A stretch of DNA of 64,000 nucleotides from Podospora pseudoanserina (GCF_035222485.1 NC_085924.1:2542001-2606000); one strand, 5' to 3'. Shown: positions 34,279 to 46,187, counted from the first letter of the stretch. Program-made: numbers and translations. The notes: a model not told the origin generated them from the sequence alone.

Positions 34279-36417
34279 CTACCAAGAGAACGCGTCCACC
34301 TCGAGCTCCCAGACAGTCGGCCCGGTCCGCGCCTTGGCTGTCACCAACGCCCGAGTGTCGTCGCAAAGTCCCCCGGGCCCACACACGACCACTCCGACTC
34401 TGCTCCACCCCGTCCGCTCCTCCTCGGCCAACAGCGCCGCCACGTCCAGTCTGCTGCCAACTCTGACGTCCTTCTCAGCCACTCTGGACAACGGACCCTC
34501 CAGGTCCCGCACCAAGCCCTCGGCCGAAGCCTTGACGCTCCAGCAAATCTTGACGTTGGTGTGCTTCGCAATGTACGGCAGCACACCCGTGATTCCGACT
34601 CCTCCGGCGATCAGCAGGAGTCTGTCCGACTTGAGCACCCCATCTGTCGGGTTGTCTGGGTATGGGCCGTCCAAGAGTGTGAGGAGGGAGTTGTGGTTGG
34701 TAAGCAGCTTGGTCAAACCCTTGGACTTGCGGACGTAGAGTGTGATGCCCGTTCCAGGAGCCCCGCCAAGTGCTTGGTCGTCTCTTTGCGGTGTGCTGGT
34801 GCTGGTGACGCCGCCTGATTTCTCGACATCAGCGGTGCTCCGCGTGTCACTGCCCGAAGCAGCTCCGGACAAGGAAGCATCCCGCTTGGACTGGAGAAGA
34901 GCCGTGGGCAGGATGGAGAACGGGTGGTTCTCCCATGGTCTCCATGGGCTCAGGGCTGGAAAGTAGGCATAGGTGTGAAGACCAGGCGCAGCTGTCCACC
35001 GGATGCCCTTGACATCAACCCGCATAATATCCTCAGACACTTCTGTGACAACCGCCCGTCTGGGGCCGTTCTTGAGAACGCGGAAGACCCGGATCATACG
35101 GTCAAAGAACCAGACAGCGCAGGCGGCATACAGCCAAAACTCGTATCCCCACCTGCGCTGGAACAAGAACTCGACGTGGTACCAGCTGCCAACAATCACA
35201 AAGACGGCCATGATGATGTGACCAACGAGGAACAACTCGTACGACCACCGTCTGAAGAAGAGCGAGCTAAAGACCAACATGGCACAGGCAAAGACTGTGG
35301 CCACAATACCCCAGGCCCAGTACTCCGTCTTGAATTCGGCTTCGTAGGATTCCATGTCGATGTACAAGACCAATTCAGCAACCGAGTGGATGATGACCTG
35401 GGCAGCGTAGATCCGGGCCACCCACCGGTGGAGGACCATAAAGGTCGAGTGAGACCAGTTGGTCGCCCAGAGGAGAATGTTGTTGCGGCCAGAAAGCAGG
35501 ATGACAAGAGGCGTCAAAGCAAAAGCTAGGACACCGGTTCTGGCGGAAAAGTATCCCATTACTTCCTGCCATTCGTTCGCGAACCAAGCGTTGGGCTGAA
35601 CAGACTTGTAGCCTGCTGCCGCCATGGCGATGTTCAGCGCCGCAAACATGATGACGTACAGCGACTGGCCGACTGTTGCAGCGTTTCCGAGGAGGTAGGG
35701 CAGGGGCCGTACGTGGTATGTTCCGATGAGCGAGGGATAGACCAGGTATGGCTTCAGCTTGTCTGACAGGGTGCTCATGTATGGCAGCCTGGTGAACATG
35801 GAGATGACCACTGGTGTGCCAAAGCCCACGATCAAGAGAATGAGTCTAGAGGCGTCGGTGTCAGTGGCGTGGACGGCATGACGGCCTGCGGATTTTACCT
35901 ACCCATATTGAGAGTGGGTCGTCTCGGCTTGCTCAAAGTATTCTCGAGTCAAGGTGTTGGCCTTGACGGTTTCGGGATCCAAGAGCACTGTTCGGGTGAG
36001 GTGATGATCATCCTCGCCATACTGGTCTGTGGGGGGCTCCTTGATTTGCGCCAGAGCTTCGGTGTATGACCACTTCGCCGCAACCGTCTTGCTGCCGGTG
36101 GCCTGCTCGGACCAAAATTTCTCCAACTTCCATCTTGGGGTCGAGGCATCGCAGGTGGTGTTCATGCAGTATGCCAGTGTCGTCAGGAAATAATCGTCCC
36201 CGGCACGGCATTCTGGTGATGTTGGGCCTCCAGCACCGTGACTGTGCGCGCCCACCGGTCCATGGTCCATTACCGAGCACTCCAGCATGAAACCCGAGAC
36301 CGAGTCGTAGCAACCGAAGCCGCAGGAGGGATCGTACATGGTGATGCCGTATCCAATAAGGGCTTGTGCTGGGACGGCGAGGGCCGCCAGCCCTGCTGCT
36401 GTGAGAAGGCCTCTCAT
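34279..36417 (-). CDS. Ferric/cupric-chelate reductase (FRE family)
   Basis: Proposed complement(join(34279..35845, 35903..36417)), 693 aa. The intron has a GTAGGT donor, a CTGACA branch and a CTCTAG acceptor. A signal peptide (MRGLLTAAGLAALAVPAQA) leads into a Cys-containing extracellular domain. Six to seven membrane helices follow, with paired heme histidines in LHRWVARIYAAQVIIH and VGHIIMAVFVIVGSWYH. The cytosolic half has the FAD motif HPFSI, a low-complexity insert near residue 480, the NADPH motif LLIAGGVGITGVLP and the end VVVCGPGG. It reduces extracellular Fe(III) or Cu(II) with cytosolic NADPH ahead of uptake. No ferroxidase or permease partner is adjacent. A frame extending upstream of the ATG is ignored because the signal peptide sets the start. 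Confidence 0.9.
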
Positions 36418-37086
36418 TTTGGTACCGTTGCTGAAGGACCTTGACTCGAATTCGACATAAAGAGAGATGCGAGCCAGCTGGAAAGGCACAAGGCCAGGGA
36501 AAAGGGCGACTTGATCAGACAAAAAGATTACGGGCCCAACACGTTCTCCTAGCATGGAAGCACAGGATTCTCGACGTTGTATTAGTATCGGCTTCCGCCC
36601 CGAGCACTCGCCAAAGCACAGGGATATGTGAACCAACCGGCTTGGGTCGCAGCCCGCGATGCCGGTTTCTGGGGAATTTAGTTGGCACCTCCTCGCTACC
36701 CATCTTGGGACTTCTGTCGAGGTCTCGAGTCAGGAAGATTCAGTCACGGCATGTTGTGGCTTGCTGCTGATGCTTGCGGGGCCCCTTGTTTATTGATATT
36801 ACACGGCAAATTTGCTCAGATGCCGAAACTTGCTCACTGGTGGCGCATGTAACCCCCGCAACCTGCTCACAACTGCTCGCTTCTGACTGGCTGGGTGAGT
36901 GTTTTCTTGGCATAACCATCACTGACAGACAAGGGGGGGGGGGTTGCAATTCAACGGTTGTCAAGATTTTTTTCCTTTGTGGTTACGATGAAGACGCTAT
37001 CCACACTACTCAAGAGTTACCTTATCTTTGCCCAGGTTTAGGTTTAGCCTTTCAGCCACACCGACACCTGTCAGGATGAGCGAGTT
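36418..37086. other. Intergenic region
   Basis: Promoter side of the ferric reductase and 3' flank of the ATP-grasp gene. A G-run lies at about 36932-36943. No GATA-rich iron-regulator cluster stood out by eye. Confidence 0.45.
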
Positions 37087-39116
37087 TTAATCATTAAGGG
37101 GGTCGAACTCATAGTCAAAGTTCTTTTCAATGAAAGCCACCCTCTCTAACAAATCCCTGCGCGAAGTCCGAGAGACAACCGAGAAGAAGGCAATCCACCA
37201 GAGCGAGGCCGCATCCGGACCCTCGAGGACATCACCCCCTTTCTTGCGCGTGTAGTAGTCCACCACATTCTCCCGAACATCAGGATATTTCTCCAGAAAC
37301 TCTTTGGCAGCGTCAGCTGACCTCATGATGCCTCTGCGCGTCTGCTGAATGATCATAACCGAGAGGTGGAACTGCGGGCCGTTGCGGAACGGGTGTGACA
37401 GCGCGCGGAAGCGAGCCTCCTCTGCATCACCCAGCGCGAGCAACATGCGGAGCGCATAGTAGTCGACGCCATGCGCCAGCTGCACCGCTACCGACTCGAG
37501 GTATCCCGGTGGTCGGGCGTTGACCTCGTGGAGGTACACTTCCGGGTCTGTGGCTCCGTCTGTACTATTTTGGTTGTTTGCCGGAACCAAGTCGAGGATC
37601 CCGTTTCCAACGTCTTGGTATTTAACGCTCGAATTCCGCACCCGGGCCTCGCAGTGGAAGACACCGGATTTGAATCCCTGCCTGACAAGCGTTGCTCTGA
37701 GTTGGTCTTGGAGAGCCTCCAGTTCGTGTTTGGGGAGGGCAGAGGGGAGGACATTTTGCGTCTCTTGGAAGTTCTCCCTCAAGCCGGCATTGGCAGAGTC
37801 TGCCGGGCTGGGGAAGTCATCGTTGATATCGGCAAAGACGATCTCCCCGTTGAGCATGACAAAGTTGGCGTCTACTTCTGGCCCGGCGACGTATGGTTCT
37901 ACCACCACGGCTGTGCTTGGTTTTGGGGAGTCGGCGTGTCTGTCTGATGCTTTTTTGACTGCAACCCTCAACTCATCCACATTCTTGACCTTGGTCACGC
38001 AATCTGAACTCCATCCGATAACGGGCTTGACCACCATTGGGAATTTCAGTTCCACGTTTTGGGCCAACACCCCCTCGAGATCATCTTTATGCCTCAAGAC
38101 AAAACTCTCCTCTGCTCCTACCGTCTCGAGGAGTCTTGTCCGGCCTTTATCAGCGGCGATTTCATACGCCTCGGGGGACTCAGTCGGCAGACCCAAAATC
38201 TCGCACGCCTTGGCTACTCCGGCGAGGCGGACGTCGCTGATGGTGACGATGCCGTTGATTGGTTTGGGGTATCCCCTCACAGCATCCACAATCCGTTGAG
38301 GAAAATCCTCATTGGGAGCGACGTCTGCCTCGATGAAGTCCTCTCTTAGATGTGCCCACGGCGAACTCGGATCTTGCAACCAATGACCTTTTTCGTCAAT
38401 GATGACGAGGGAGATACCTAACGCTTGAGCGGCGCTTAGAGCTCGCTCGATGCAGTCGATATCTTCGCGGCCTTGGACCCAGGCGATTCTTTTTCGGGTG
38501 GGGGGTGAGGGGAGGAGGAAGGGCAATCCCAATCTGTTGTTTGTTTCATTGTTGAGGACCGCGGGGCTGTAGTCATTTGACAGTAAAAGGGCTCCGAGAG
38601 AAGAAGAGAGGATTTGGGGGAGGTTGCTGGGGGTGAGGGATTGGGGAGTGATGGGTGTGACGTGCTGAAGGGGGGTGAGGAAGGTGTGGGCGGAGAGGAG
38701 GCCGGGGAGGCACTCGAAGCGGAGGGGGATGAGGTCTGAGCGGGTGATGTAGCCGGGGGTGGAGGTGAAGAGGAAGCGGATGGTGAGAAGGGGAGTGGGG
38801 GGTGAGAGGGTTTGCTGGAGGAGAGTTTTCCAGGGAGGTGTGTCCTGCTGGAGGTTGAGTTGGATGGGGGTTGATGGTTGAGCTGCTGCTGAGCGTGTGA
38901 AGGTGAGGTCCAAGGCCCAGGTTTCTGGGATGGTGTTGTTGGTGGGTTTTTGGTTGGTGGTGAGATTGGTGCAAAGGGAAATCGTTGCTGGACGGGGGAG
39001 TAAGCAATGGTACATCGGTAATGAAGGGTGAGGTTAGAGGGTGAGTAAGTACCATGTACTGTTCTTTCGGGGGAGAGGGTGATAGAGGCGTAGCCCCAAG
39101 GATTGGCGGACGTCAT
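37087..39116 (-). CDS. ATP-grasp ligase (amino-acid/carnosine-synthase-like)
   Basis: Proposed complement(join(37087..38987, 39053..39116)), 654 aa. The 65-nt intron has a GTACTT donor and a GTCCAG acceptor, and splicing gives MTSANPWGY...TVHATISL. The N-terminal 200 residues are a poorly conserved preATP-grasp region. The ATP-grasp core runs from about 270 to 530: DKGRTRLLETVGAEE, KFPMVVKPVIGWSSDCV (nucleotide-binding Lys), VVVEPYVAGPEVDANFV and VYLHEVNARPPGYLES (metal-binding Glu/Asn). This matches the carnosine-synthase/dipeptide-ligase subgroup, which activates a carboxylate as acyl phosphate for attack by an amine. The substrate is unknown. The gene is divergent from a PLP-rhodanese fusion with about 1.06 kb between the start codons, suggesting joint expression. 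Confidence 0.82.
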
Positions 39117-40174
39117 GTTGAGCGTAGGAACCTCGGTGCTAAGGTAGGTGGTAGGCCTGTGTTGATGGTATTGGTGCCGTGAAACAGGGCAATTCTGCCG
39201 GCCGGTTTTAATAGGCCGTGAATGTCTGGGGAAAATATGTCGCACTGCTGACGATGATTCGGAGGAAGTCAGCCGGGCCCGGGAAAGGTATGGTATGGTT
39301 GAGTGGTGTGTAGATGAGGGTTGGACAAGACTGGGGAGAAAGCCTTGTCTTAGGTAAGTCAAATAAAAACGGGAGTGGGTAGGGGAGAAGTTCCAGGTAG
39401 GCGGGAAAGCGTGGGAGGGTGTAAACGAACTGTGATGGTTTTATGCAAGTTGTATCATGCAGAATAATACTGACAGCGGGCTGGATGTGAAATATGGGGG
39501 TTTTGTGATGTTGACAGGTGTCCATTTGGGGGTTGGTACATGGTAGGTACCTACATGAAAGGGAATTGCCAAAGCGAGTGGTAAACACACATGCGCGGTT
39601 GCTGCTCCACGTTGCTCTTTGAATGAGACTGGGGGTGTGGGTGGCCCCGCTGATCACCTGTGTTTCGGTGACATTGCACTGGGGAAAGGTCGACAAGGTG
39701 CGCAGGATGTTCGGCATGCTATTCAATGGCGACATTACACCGCGGCCGGGGATCAATCATGTTTACCAAGGTGCGCAAGATCAGAGCAAGTTTGCGGGAG
39801 TAACATGTTTGGTTCCCCGGCAGGGGAATTTGGGGTAGGTACCTTGCGAGATGGGTGGTAGGAACCTTGGTAGGTAGGACGTGGGTGATCACCTTGCCGA
39901 GAGGGAGAGACAAGGGGGTAAGACTTGCCCAGAGGGTGATGTTCCGGCGTGATGGGAACCCATGTGTCAAGTGCTGGGAATGGTGTGTGTGGGTAGGAAG
40001 TAGACAGGCCATGTTCCGGGTAGCTTGGTGACGGGAGAGGGAGGGGAAGTTATTTACATCTGTGAGGTGCTCAAAGTTGGGTAGTTCACCTTTGCTCACC
40101 TTGCTTTCCAGACCCTGAACACTATCACTATCGTTTGGATTCCATTTTGTACTTTTCCCTAACAAGCCTTCAAC
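39117..40174. promoter_or_regulatory. Divergent intergenic region with repeated motifs
   Basis: It separates the ATP-grasp (-) and PLP-rhodanese (+) start codons. Two copies of AAGGTGCGCARGAT occur at about 39694 and 39769. Several GGTAGGTACCT-type palindromes and ACCTTGC motifs cluster at 39540-39900. It contains no convincing gene. Which repeats are regulatory is not known. Confidence 0.4.
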
Positions 40175-42143
40175 ATGGCATACACAAACCCCAACCCCCT
40201 AAACGTCTTCTCCGGCCCAGACTCGCTGTCTCATTACTTCGACCCCGAGCAAAACCCGCCGTTGCCACTGGTCGAGTTACCTGCCGCGTTGAACCCCTTC
40301 CGCAAGGATGGCGTGAGGATTTATGCAAAGATGTTGACGGCGCTGCCGGCGCAGAATGTCAAGTCTCTTCCTGGTTTGTTCACCCCGTTCTCGCATCCCT
40401 GATAGGTAGTATTCTCACTGACGTGTGTTGTTCGGGACAGCCCTAGAAATGCTCAAAACCTCATCCAAAGCCCGCATCGCCAAACGGATTGTTGAAGCGA
40501 GTTCAGGGAGCACGGTGCTCAGCATGGGGGTTATTGGGCGGGCGTTGTGGGGTCATGAGGGGGTTGAGGCTTGGGTGACGAATAAGAAGACGAGGGAGAG
40601 CTTGAGGGTTTTGAGGTTCTTTGGGGTGGGGATGTAAGTTTTCATTCTTGAGGGTGCCCGTGGTGGTTTTGGGGAGGAAACTGACAAGAGGGATAGATCG
40701 TTGTATGGAGGGTTGGCACAACAGGAGCCGTCAGACCCCAAAGGGATCATGACGAGATTGAGGAGGAAGGCGAGGGAGGAGGAGGAGGTGTGTTATTTGG
40801 GGCAGTATGATAATGATGCTGTGAGTCAAGGTCTTTGCTTTGGTTGAGTTTGGGTAGGACTGACAATGAGACAGAACTGGCAATCGCACTACAACCACAC
40901 CGCCCCTCAGCTTGCGCTGCAACTCCCCTCTTTGTCGGTGCTCTGCTCTACTATTGGGACAGGGGGTTGTATCACCGGCACAGGGCGATATCTCAAATCT
41001 CATTTGTCGTCTGATATCAAAGTTGTTGGTGTTTGCAACGTCTTTGGGGACCCAACACCAGGGCCGAGACATTTCCCTGGGTTTGAGTCAAGCCCGTTTC
41101 CGTGGAGGGAGACGATTGACGAGTTTATTAGTGTCAAGTCGGAAGATTCCTTCAGGATGAGTATGAGGCTGAGTAGATATGGGATTATCTGCGGGCCGTC
41201 ATCAGGGGAGGCACTTCATGGACTGCTGGAGTGGCTGAGAGAAAATGGTACCGACGAACTGAAGAGGGATGAAAATGAGGAGGTGAACTGTGTGTTTTTG
41301 TGTGCGGATTTGCCGTATCAGTATATGGAGTTGTATTATCAGAAGCTAGGGGAGGAGGAGTTTCCGGGGATCAGAAATCAGGTATGTATCACCCAGAAAA
41401 GGGAAGAGGAGTAATGACTGACAAGGGAACAGTGCTTGTTAGAGGTGGACCAAGACCCCTATGACGAAAGATGGTTCCTTGCGCCAGAGCAGACAGTCGA
41501 CATGTTGGTTGGGGAGGGTGGTAAGAAGTATGATGGGGACATGCTATGCATGGTGCCCTCCTCTTGCGCCTGCACAACGACGCGAACATCAAGAACATAC
41601 AGGCAGCAACAGCAACCATTTGAGGGGATGTTCGGGGACTGTTCACCAGGTGCGGTATCAGATGTCTCGGAGTCTGCCTCGACGATATTCTCGACGGCAT
41701 CACCATCATCATCGGTGTACAGTGTCGCTACCACGACCAGTGTTGAGTCACAGCATTCTTCGATGGGGAAGGTCATCGATGTAAGGCCGAGAGCGGAGTT
41801 TGTCCAATCCCATCTGAGAAATGCGGTGAATATTCCATTATCAGTGACAAAAGATGACTTTTATGGGGATCCGCAGGCTGTTTATGAGAGGTGGAAGGAA
41901 ATGAATGCCGCGTTCGAAGAGACTGGTGTGTTGAATCACCAAGAGGAAGATGATGACAGACAAACACTTGTCGTTTGTTCGGATGGGGACTCTGGAAAGA
42001 TGGCGGCTTCTATGCTCAGAGGGGCCAGCAAGAAGGTTGGCAAGAAGAGAGAAGTCTTTTGTGTAGATGGGGGGTGGGGAGTGTTGGAAGCGTGGCTAAG
42101 AAGGAGGGGCTATGGTGATGATGTCTGGGATGGGGTAGATTAG
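40175..42143 (+). CDS. Cysteine-synthase-like PLP enzyme fused to a rhodanese domain
   Basis: Proposed five exons: join(40175..40373, 40441..40633, 40697..40820, 40875..41381, 41433..42143), 577 aa. All junctions keep frame (donors GTTTGT, GTAAGT, GTGAGT, GTATGT). The first 380 residues are a fold-type II PLP domain: QNVKSLPALEMLK with the likely PLP lysine (NVK), the substrate loop EASSGSTVLSM, the phosphate cradle GTGGCITGTGRYLK and CGPSSGEAL. After a Ser/Thr-rich linker with a Cys pair (SSCACTTT) a rhodanese-like domain starts at about 445: VIDVRPRAEFVQSHLRNAVNIP, then the active loop VVCSDGDSG. Fold-type II enzymes make beta-substituted alanines. A rhodanese partner would carry or transfer sulfur. 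Substrates are unknown. Confidence 0.82.
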
Positions 42144-44934
42144 CGGGGCAGTACATAGGTAATCAGTCCTTGAGTGTAAGATATTTCTTGACGCCCATTA
42201 AATAGGTATCTCTTAAGGTCGATCGACTATCTTCTAAGTTTTCAGGGCCTGTTACTCATATTTTAAGGCCTTTCTTTCGCATTTCAGTCTCCACTATTTT
42301 GTCACGGCGGGGGTGGTGTTTTTGAGCGTGAGATCTATTTACCCTGAATGGTAACTTCTCTATAACAACAAAAGAAACAAGACATGCTATTCGACAGTAT
42401 CCCCAACACACCAAGCGACCAGCACGGTGGGCTAGGAAAAGGCTAGGGTTGATGGAGATATTACACTCAAAGTCTCAGGTCCCAGTGAGCCACCGGCTGA
42501 CAATAGGCTGTTTTTCTTCCTCTTCTAACATATGCTCATTAATGATTGTCGATTTTGAAACAGATCAAACCTTCTGCTTGGGGTTCGATGCATTGGGTTA
42601 TGATAGATGACGTCTAATTTACTTTTGTCGATTATCAAGCCTTCATAATGACAAAGAACTCGAACACAACCGGGCTTCTTCTTGCGTTCAAAGCCAGGCT
42701 TGTCAACTATAAGCGGAAAGCTGCAAAAGGGCTTATCAACGGTGAGGTCAGAGATGTTCTCAGCCTCATTCTTAAAGTCGTGGGGATAGAAATTCTTGCA
42801 GTTGGAGGACCGAATACGCGTGTATTTGGTCATATTGCCAGTGGCATTGTCGAGCTGCAGTTGAACAATTGAACGCGGGATATTTTCAAGGGATTTTTGG
42901 TGCTAAGGCCTTCGCAGTGGTACCATAGCAACGTTAACATGATGCCACGAATCAATCCGGCGAAGCGATAATACTGCCCGCCTCTACGGAAATATCTGTA
43001 GTGATGGCCATATACTTACCACTGGGCTGTCACACGGCAAAAAGCCAACCACCCACAACCACCACCAACAACACTGTCGATACCACCGCAAGGAGGGGTA
43101 ACTGCACGTTGTGAACCAGTCGTCAAAGTGAGGCAGACAATCAGAAGGCATGGCGGTTATCAAAGAAAGCCCACTGGTCCTGTATGATATTGGAGGACTT
43201 GGCAGCGGCCTGAGGCCAACAAGGGCACGGGCCAGGCAAGGGAGGATAAAATACGCGTTCAGGATCACCAAGACTGTATTTTCCTTCTTCATCCTTCAGT
43301 ATCACGCTCTTCGAGGCCATTGAAGATTATTAGCCTGAATTGAACCATGAGTTCCAAGCCCTGATATTGCAGCCCTTGTCACATGGGCCCAGTTGGGTGG
43401 AAGTCGTTGTTTCTGTTGACGTCGAGTCTGGAGCAAGTCTACCGCCCGGAGGATAACTAGCAGATGGATGCAAGGACATGATGTGCTATACAAAGCGGAG
43501 AATGTTGAGCATGCAATGGGATTGCGATGCATGAGCAGATTACTATTGACCCAAAGCAGAACGACAACTGGATTTCATATATAACGCTCGGTAGACCTAC
43601 TCATCTTCAAGCTGCATTCTGGAAGCCGTTTCAAAATGAGGCCTTCAATTATATTGGCTCATGCCTTGTTCGTTCAACTTCACGAAGACGCCGTCAGGTA
43701 TGTTCCAGCTTCGAATACTGACACAACTGTCCCAGGGCCATCGGCTATGGAGTCTTTGTTGAAGCGACTTGACGTCTTGTGTTCCGTGCCCAATCACAGG
43801 ACACAAGAGCATTGGGTGCTTCAATGTTCTTCGAGTCTCGATTGAGCAAGGCGTATCATTGGGTGTAAATCTCAATGATCGTAGATATAAGCAAACTTTC
43901 TCAGATATGACGACGATCAAGCTCCGTAACGACCACGGCTTATACTTCAGAATCGCCCAACTCACTTCTAAGGGCACCTTTGATTGAACATCAGACTTAG
44001 GCTCGTCCTGCAACAAGTTGTGGCCTGGGAATCATGAAGACAAAGCTGTGGTGATTCTGGGTTGTCACTTTAAGAGAACGTCAACAATGGGTTCAGGGGT
44101 TAAAGGGTATGCACGGGCCAAGGGGGGTTCATGGTTGGTGTGTCTGTTGTTTTTGAACCATTGATTTTGCTGAAGATAGATCTGTGACGTGCAGGTACCA
44201 CTGGTTGTTTTATGACCAAGGTAAGGACATCAGAAGTGTAAAGCCGGGTGTTGGCAGATTAAGGTCTTGCTTGTCCAGCCCATCTAATTGTAGTTGAGCT
44301 CCTTCCCAAGTACCTATTTCCCCGTCTTTTTGTCCCTCACCCAACAATGTGGTAGAGAGCGGTATCATATTCTGACAAAATGTCTTTGTGTATTTGTTGA
44401 CAAGCTCTTTGTGACCAAGTCTCGGGTTTCCGCTAAGCCCTACTTTCAGCTTCGGCCTTAACCCTTGAATCAGGTGTGTTGCACCCGTAGAAGTTGCCTT
44501 CGCCTCGGTCCGCGGCGGCCAACAACGGTTTCCCGCTCGAGTATGCTCAATACCACTGAGCTCCTTCCATCGGCTTTTTACAATGATTCCAGCGATACGG
44601 CCGATATGTGGCTCAGCTTATTTTACGGTTGCCGCTGTTAACCCTAAAAGCTCCACTTTGCGAGTTCCTCCCCGCCCGGCCCAGCTTTTGCAGCGGCCCC
44701 CACCATGCTCCCGATCGCTGCATTGCCGCTCCAGACACATAATCGATACAAGAGCCACCGATCAACGTCAGAAAGCACTCGAATACTTTCGCTCAAGGAT
44801 TTTCTTCTCAGAATTTCCCTTCGAGTACTTCAAGACAGCTTGACAACCCTCCAATTCCACCTCACTGCCTACACTCAACCGCTGAGGTCATCGCTCACTC
44901 ATTGTCAACAAATTCTCACAACCTCACCACAACA
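42144..44934. other. Gene-poor region with a possible small relic
   Basis: A short repeat at 42205-42290 is listed separately. Around 43527-43860 (+) a coding-like segment reads MRPSIILAHALFVQLHEDAVR, a GTATGT donor, a GTCCCAG acceptor, then AIGYGVFVEAT and a TGA, after which the same frame stays open for 35 codons. It may be a decayed gene of unknown family. The opposing frames at 42525-42872 have no recognised domain. From 44580 the DNA is the leader of the next gene. Confidence 0.35.
42205..42290. repeat. CTATCTT / TTTTAAGGCCT repeat, third locus
   Basis: Imperfect copies of CTCTTAAGG, CTATCTTCTAAG and ATTTTAAGGCCT. It is related to the arrays at 8707 and 14818. Confidence 0.35.
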
Positions 44935-45876
44935 ATGGAGCAGCTCACCGTCCTCATCCTCGGCGCAGGCTGGACATCCACCTTCCTTATCCCCCTCCTC
45001 ACCACCTCCTCCATCCCCTTCGCCGCCACCACCACAACCGGCCGAACCGTCTCGGGCGTCCCGACAATCCGCTTCAAGTTCGACCCCGCCAACACACCAC
45101 AAGAGGAGCTCCGCTCCGCGATTGCCGCCCTCCCAGCAGCGAAATACGTCCTGATCACTTTCCCCCTCACCGGCAATGGCCCCTCCAAGACATTGATCGA
45201 AATGTACAACTCCACACATCAATCCCACTCTTCCTCCACCTCTCACAAAGCCCGGTTCATCCAGCTTGGCTCAACGGGTATTTGGGGTGCGGGTCGCACC
45301 ACTGCTGCGGCGGATAAGGAGAGGGTGGAGAGAGAGTTGGCAGAGAAGAGGGGAGGTGATCCCTGGGTGAATCGGCATTCCCCTATTAATGAGGCCAACC
45401 CCAGGGTGATCGCTGAGAAGGAGCTTCTTGAATTGGGAGGGTGCGTGCTCAACTTGAGTGGGCTGTGGGGAGGGGAGAGGAAGCCAGTTAATTGGATTGG
45501 GAGAGTGGCTGCTACCAAGGAGGCGATCAAGGGGAAGACAAGCCTGCATATGATTCATGGGGAGGATATTGCCCGGGCGGTGGTCAAGATTGTCACTAAT
45601 GAGGAGGACAAGTGGGAGAATGGAGGGGGGAAAGGGGAGAGGTGGATGTTGACTGATGGCTTTGTTTATGATTGGTGGGCGCTGTTGGCAGGGTGGGCAG
45701 AGGGAGAGGGTGGTGAGGTGAGGGAGCAGGGGAGGTGGGTGAGGGAGTTGATGGAAGAGGAGGGAGTGAGAGCGCTGCCGAGGGGGATGGAAATGCTGGG
45801 GAGGTGTTATGACTCGAGGGAGTTTTGGAGGGTTTGGGGGCTGGTGCCGCTTAGAGCGGGGGTGTTGAATGAGTGA
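44935..45876 (+). CDS. NAD(P)-binding Rossmann protein, YeeZ/extended-SDR-like
   Basis: A single exon of 313 aa. The ATG at 44935 (MEQLTVLILGAGW) is chosen over an upstream TTG because it directly precedes strand 1. The dinucleotide loop is LILGAGWTSTFL. KYVLITFPLTG, RFIQLGSTGIWG, NEANPRVIAEKELL, VLNLSGLWGG and HGEDIARAVVKIV follow, matching the order in YeeZ-like and NAD-dependent epimerase-type proteins. The SDR catalytic YxxxK is not clear, so it may bind a nucleotide without classic dehydrogenase chemistry. The second half is unusually Gly/Glu/Trp-rich and ends with DSREFWRVWGL. Substrate and pathway are unknown. Confidence 0.75.
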   Translation: MEQLTVLILGAGWTSTFLIPLLTTSSIPFAATTTTGRTVSGVPTIRFKFDPANTPQEELRSAIAALPAAKYVLITFPLTGNGPSKTLIEMYNSTHQSHSSSTSHKARFIQLGSTGIWGAGRTTAAADKERVERELAEKRGGDPWVNRHSPINEANPRVIAEKELLELGGCVLNLSGLWGGERKPVNWIGRVAATKEAIKGKTSLHMIHGEDIARAVVKIVTNEEDKWENGGGKGERWMLTDGFVYDWWALLAGWAEGEGGEVREQGRWVRELMEEEGVRALPRGMEMLGRCYDSREFWRVWGLVPLRAGVLNE

Positions 45877-46116
45877 GAAGGTTGGTATGAAGGGGTGGCA
45901 GGTATGTTTGGTGTAACGATGAGCATGCGAGGCTGTTGTTGTATCATTGACTATGGGAAAAGGTAGCGGTTGCGGCTTTTGGTGGTGTGACTTTGTCTTG
46001 GAGGACTGTAGCTATCTCATGGCGAATTCTGATGGGCGAATAATAGTTTATTAGCAAGAAGAAAATTAATTATCGCCTGAGAAGAATGCTATTTTTTGAT
46101 GATGCAGCAAAACGCA

Positions 46117-46187
46117 TGCATCAGCCGTGAATCGAACACGGGGCCCATCGATGGCAACGATGGATTTTACCACTAAACCACTGATGC
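46117..46187 (-). tRNA. tRNA-Gly (GCC)
   Basis: A 71-nt cloverleaf without intron. The acceptor stem is GCATCAG paired with CTGATGC, with discriminator A. The D arm is GTGGTTTAGTGGTA and the anticodon stem CATCG/CGATG closes loop TTGCCAT with anticodon GCC at 46153-46155. The T arm contains GTGTTCGATTCAC. It is a standard eukaryotic glycine tRNA. T-rich DNA (ATTTTTT on the plus strand at 46091) lies just downstream on the opposite strand. Confidence 0.95.

Noticed and set aside
42525-42872. Opposed open frames of 102 and 74 codons
   Set aside because: Each is the shadow of the other and neither shows a recognisable domain.
44902-44934. Upstream TTG start for the NAD(P)-binding protein
   Set aside because: The ATG at 44935 lies directly before the first beta-strand, and the added residues look like leader sequence.
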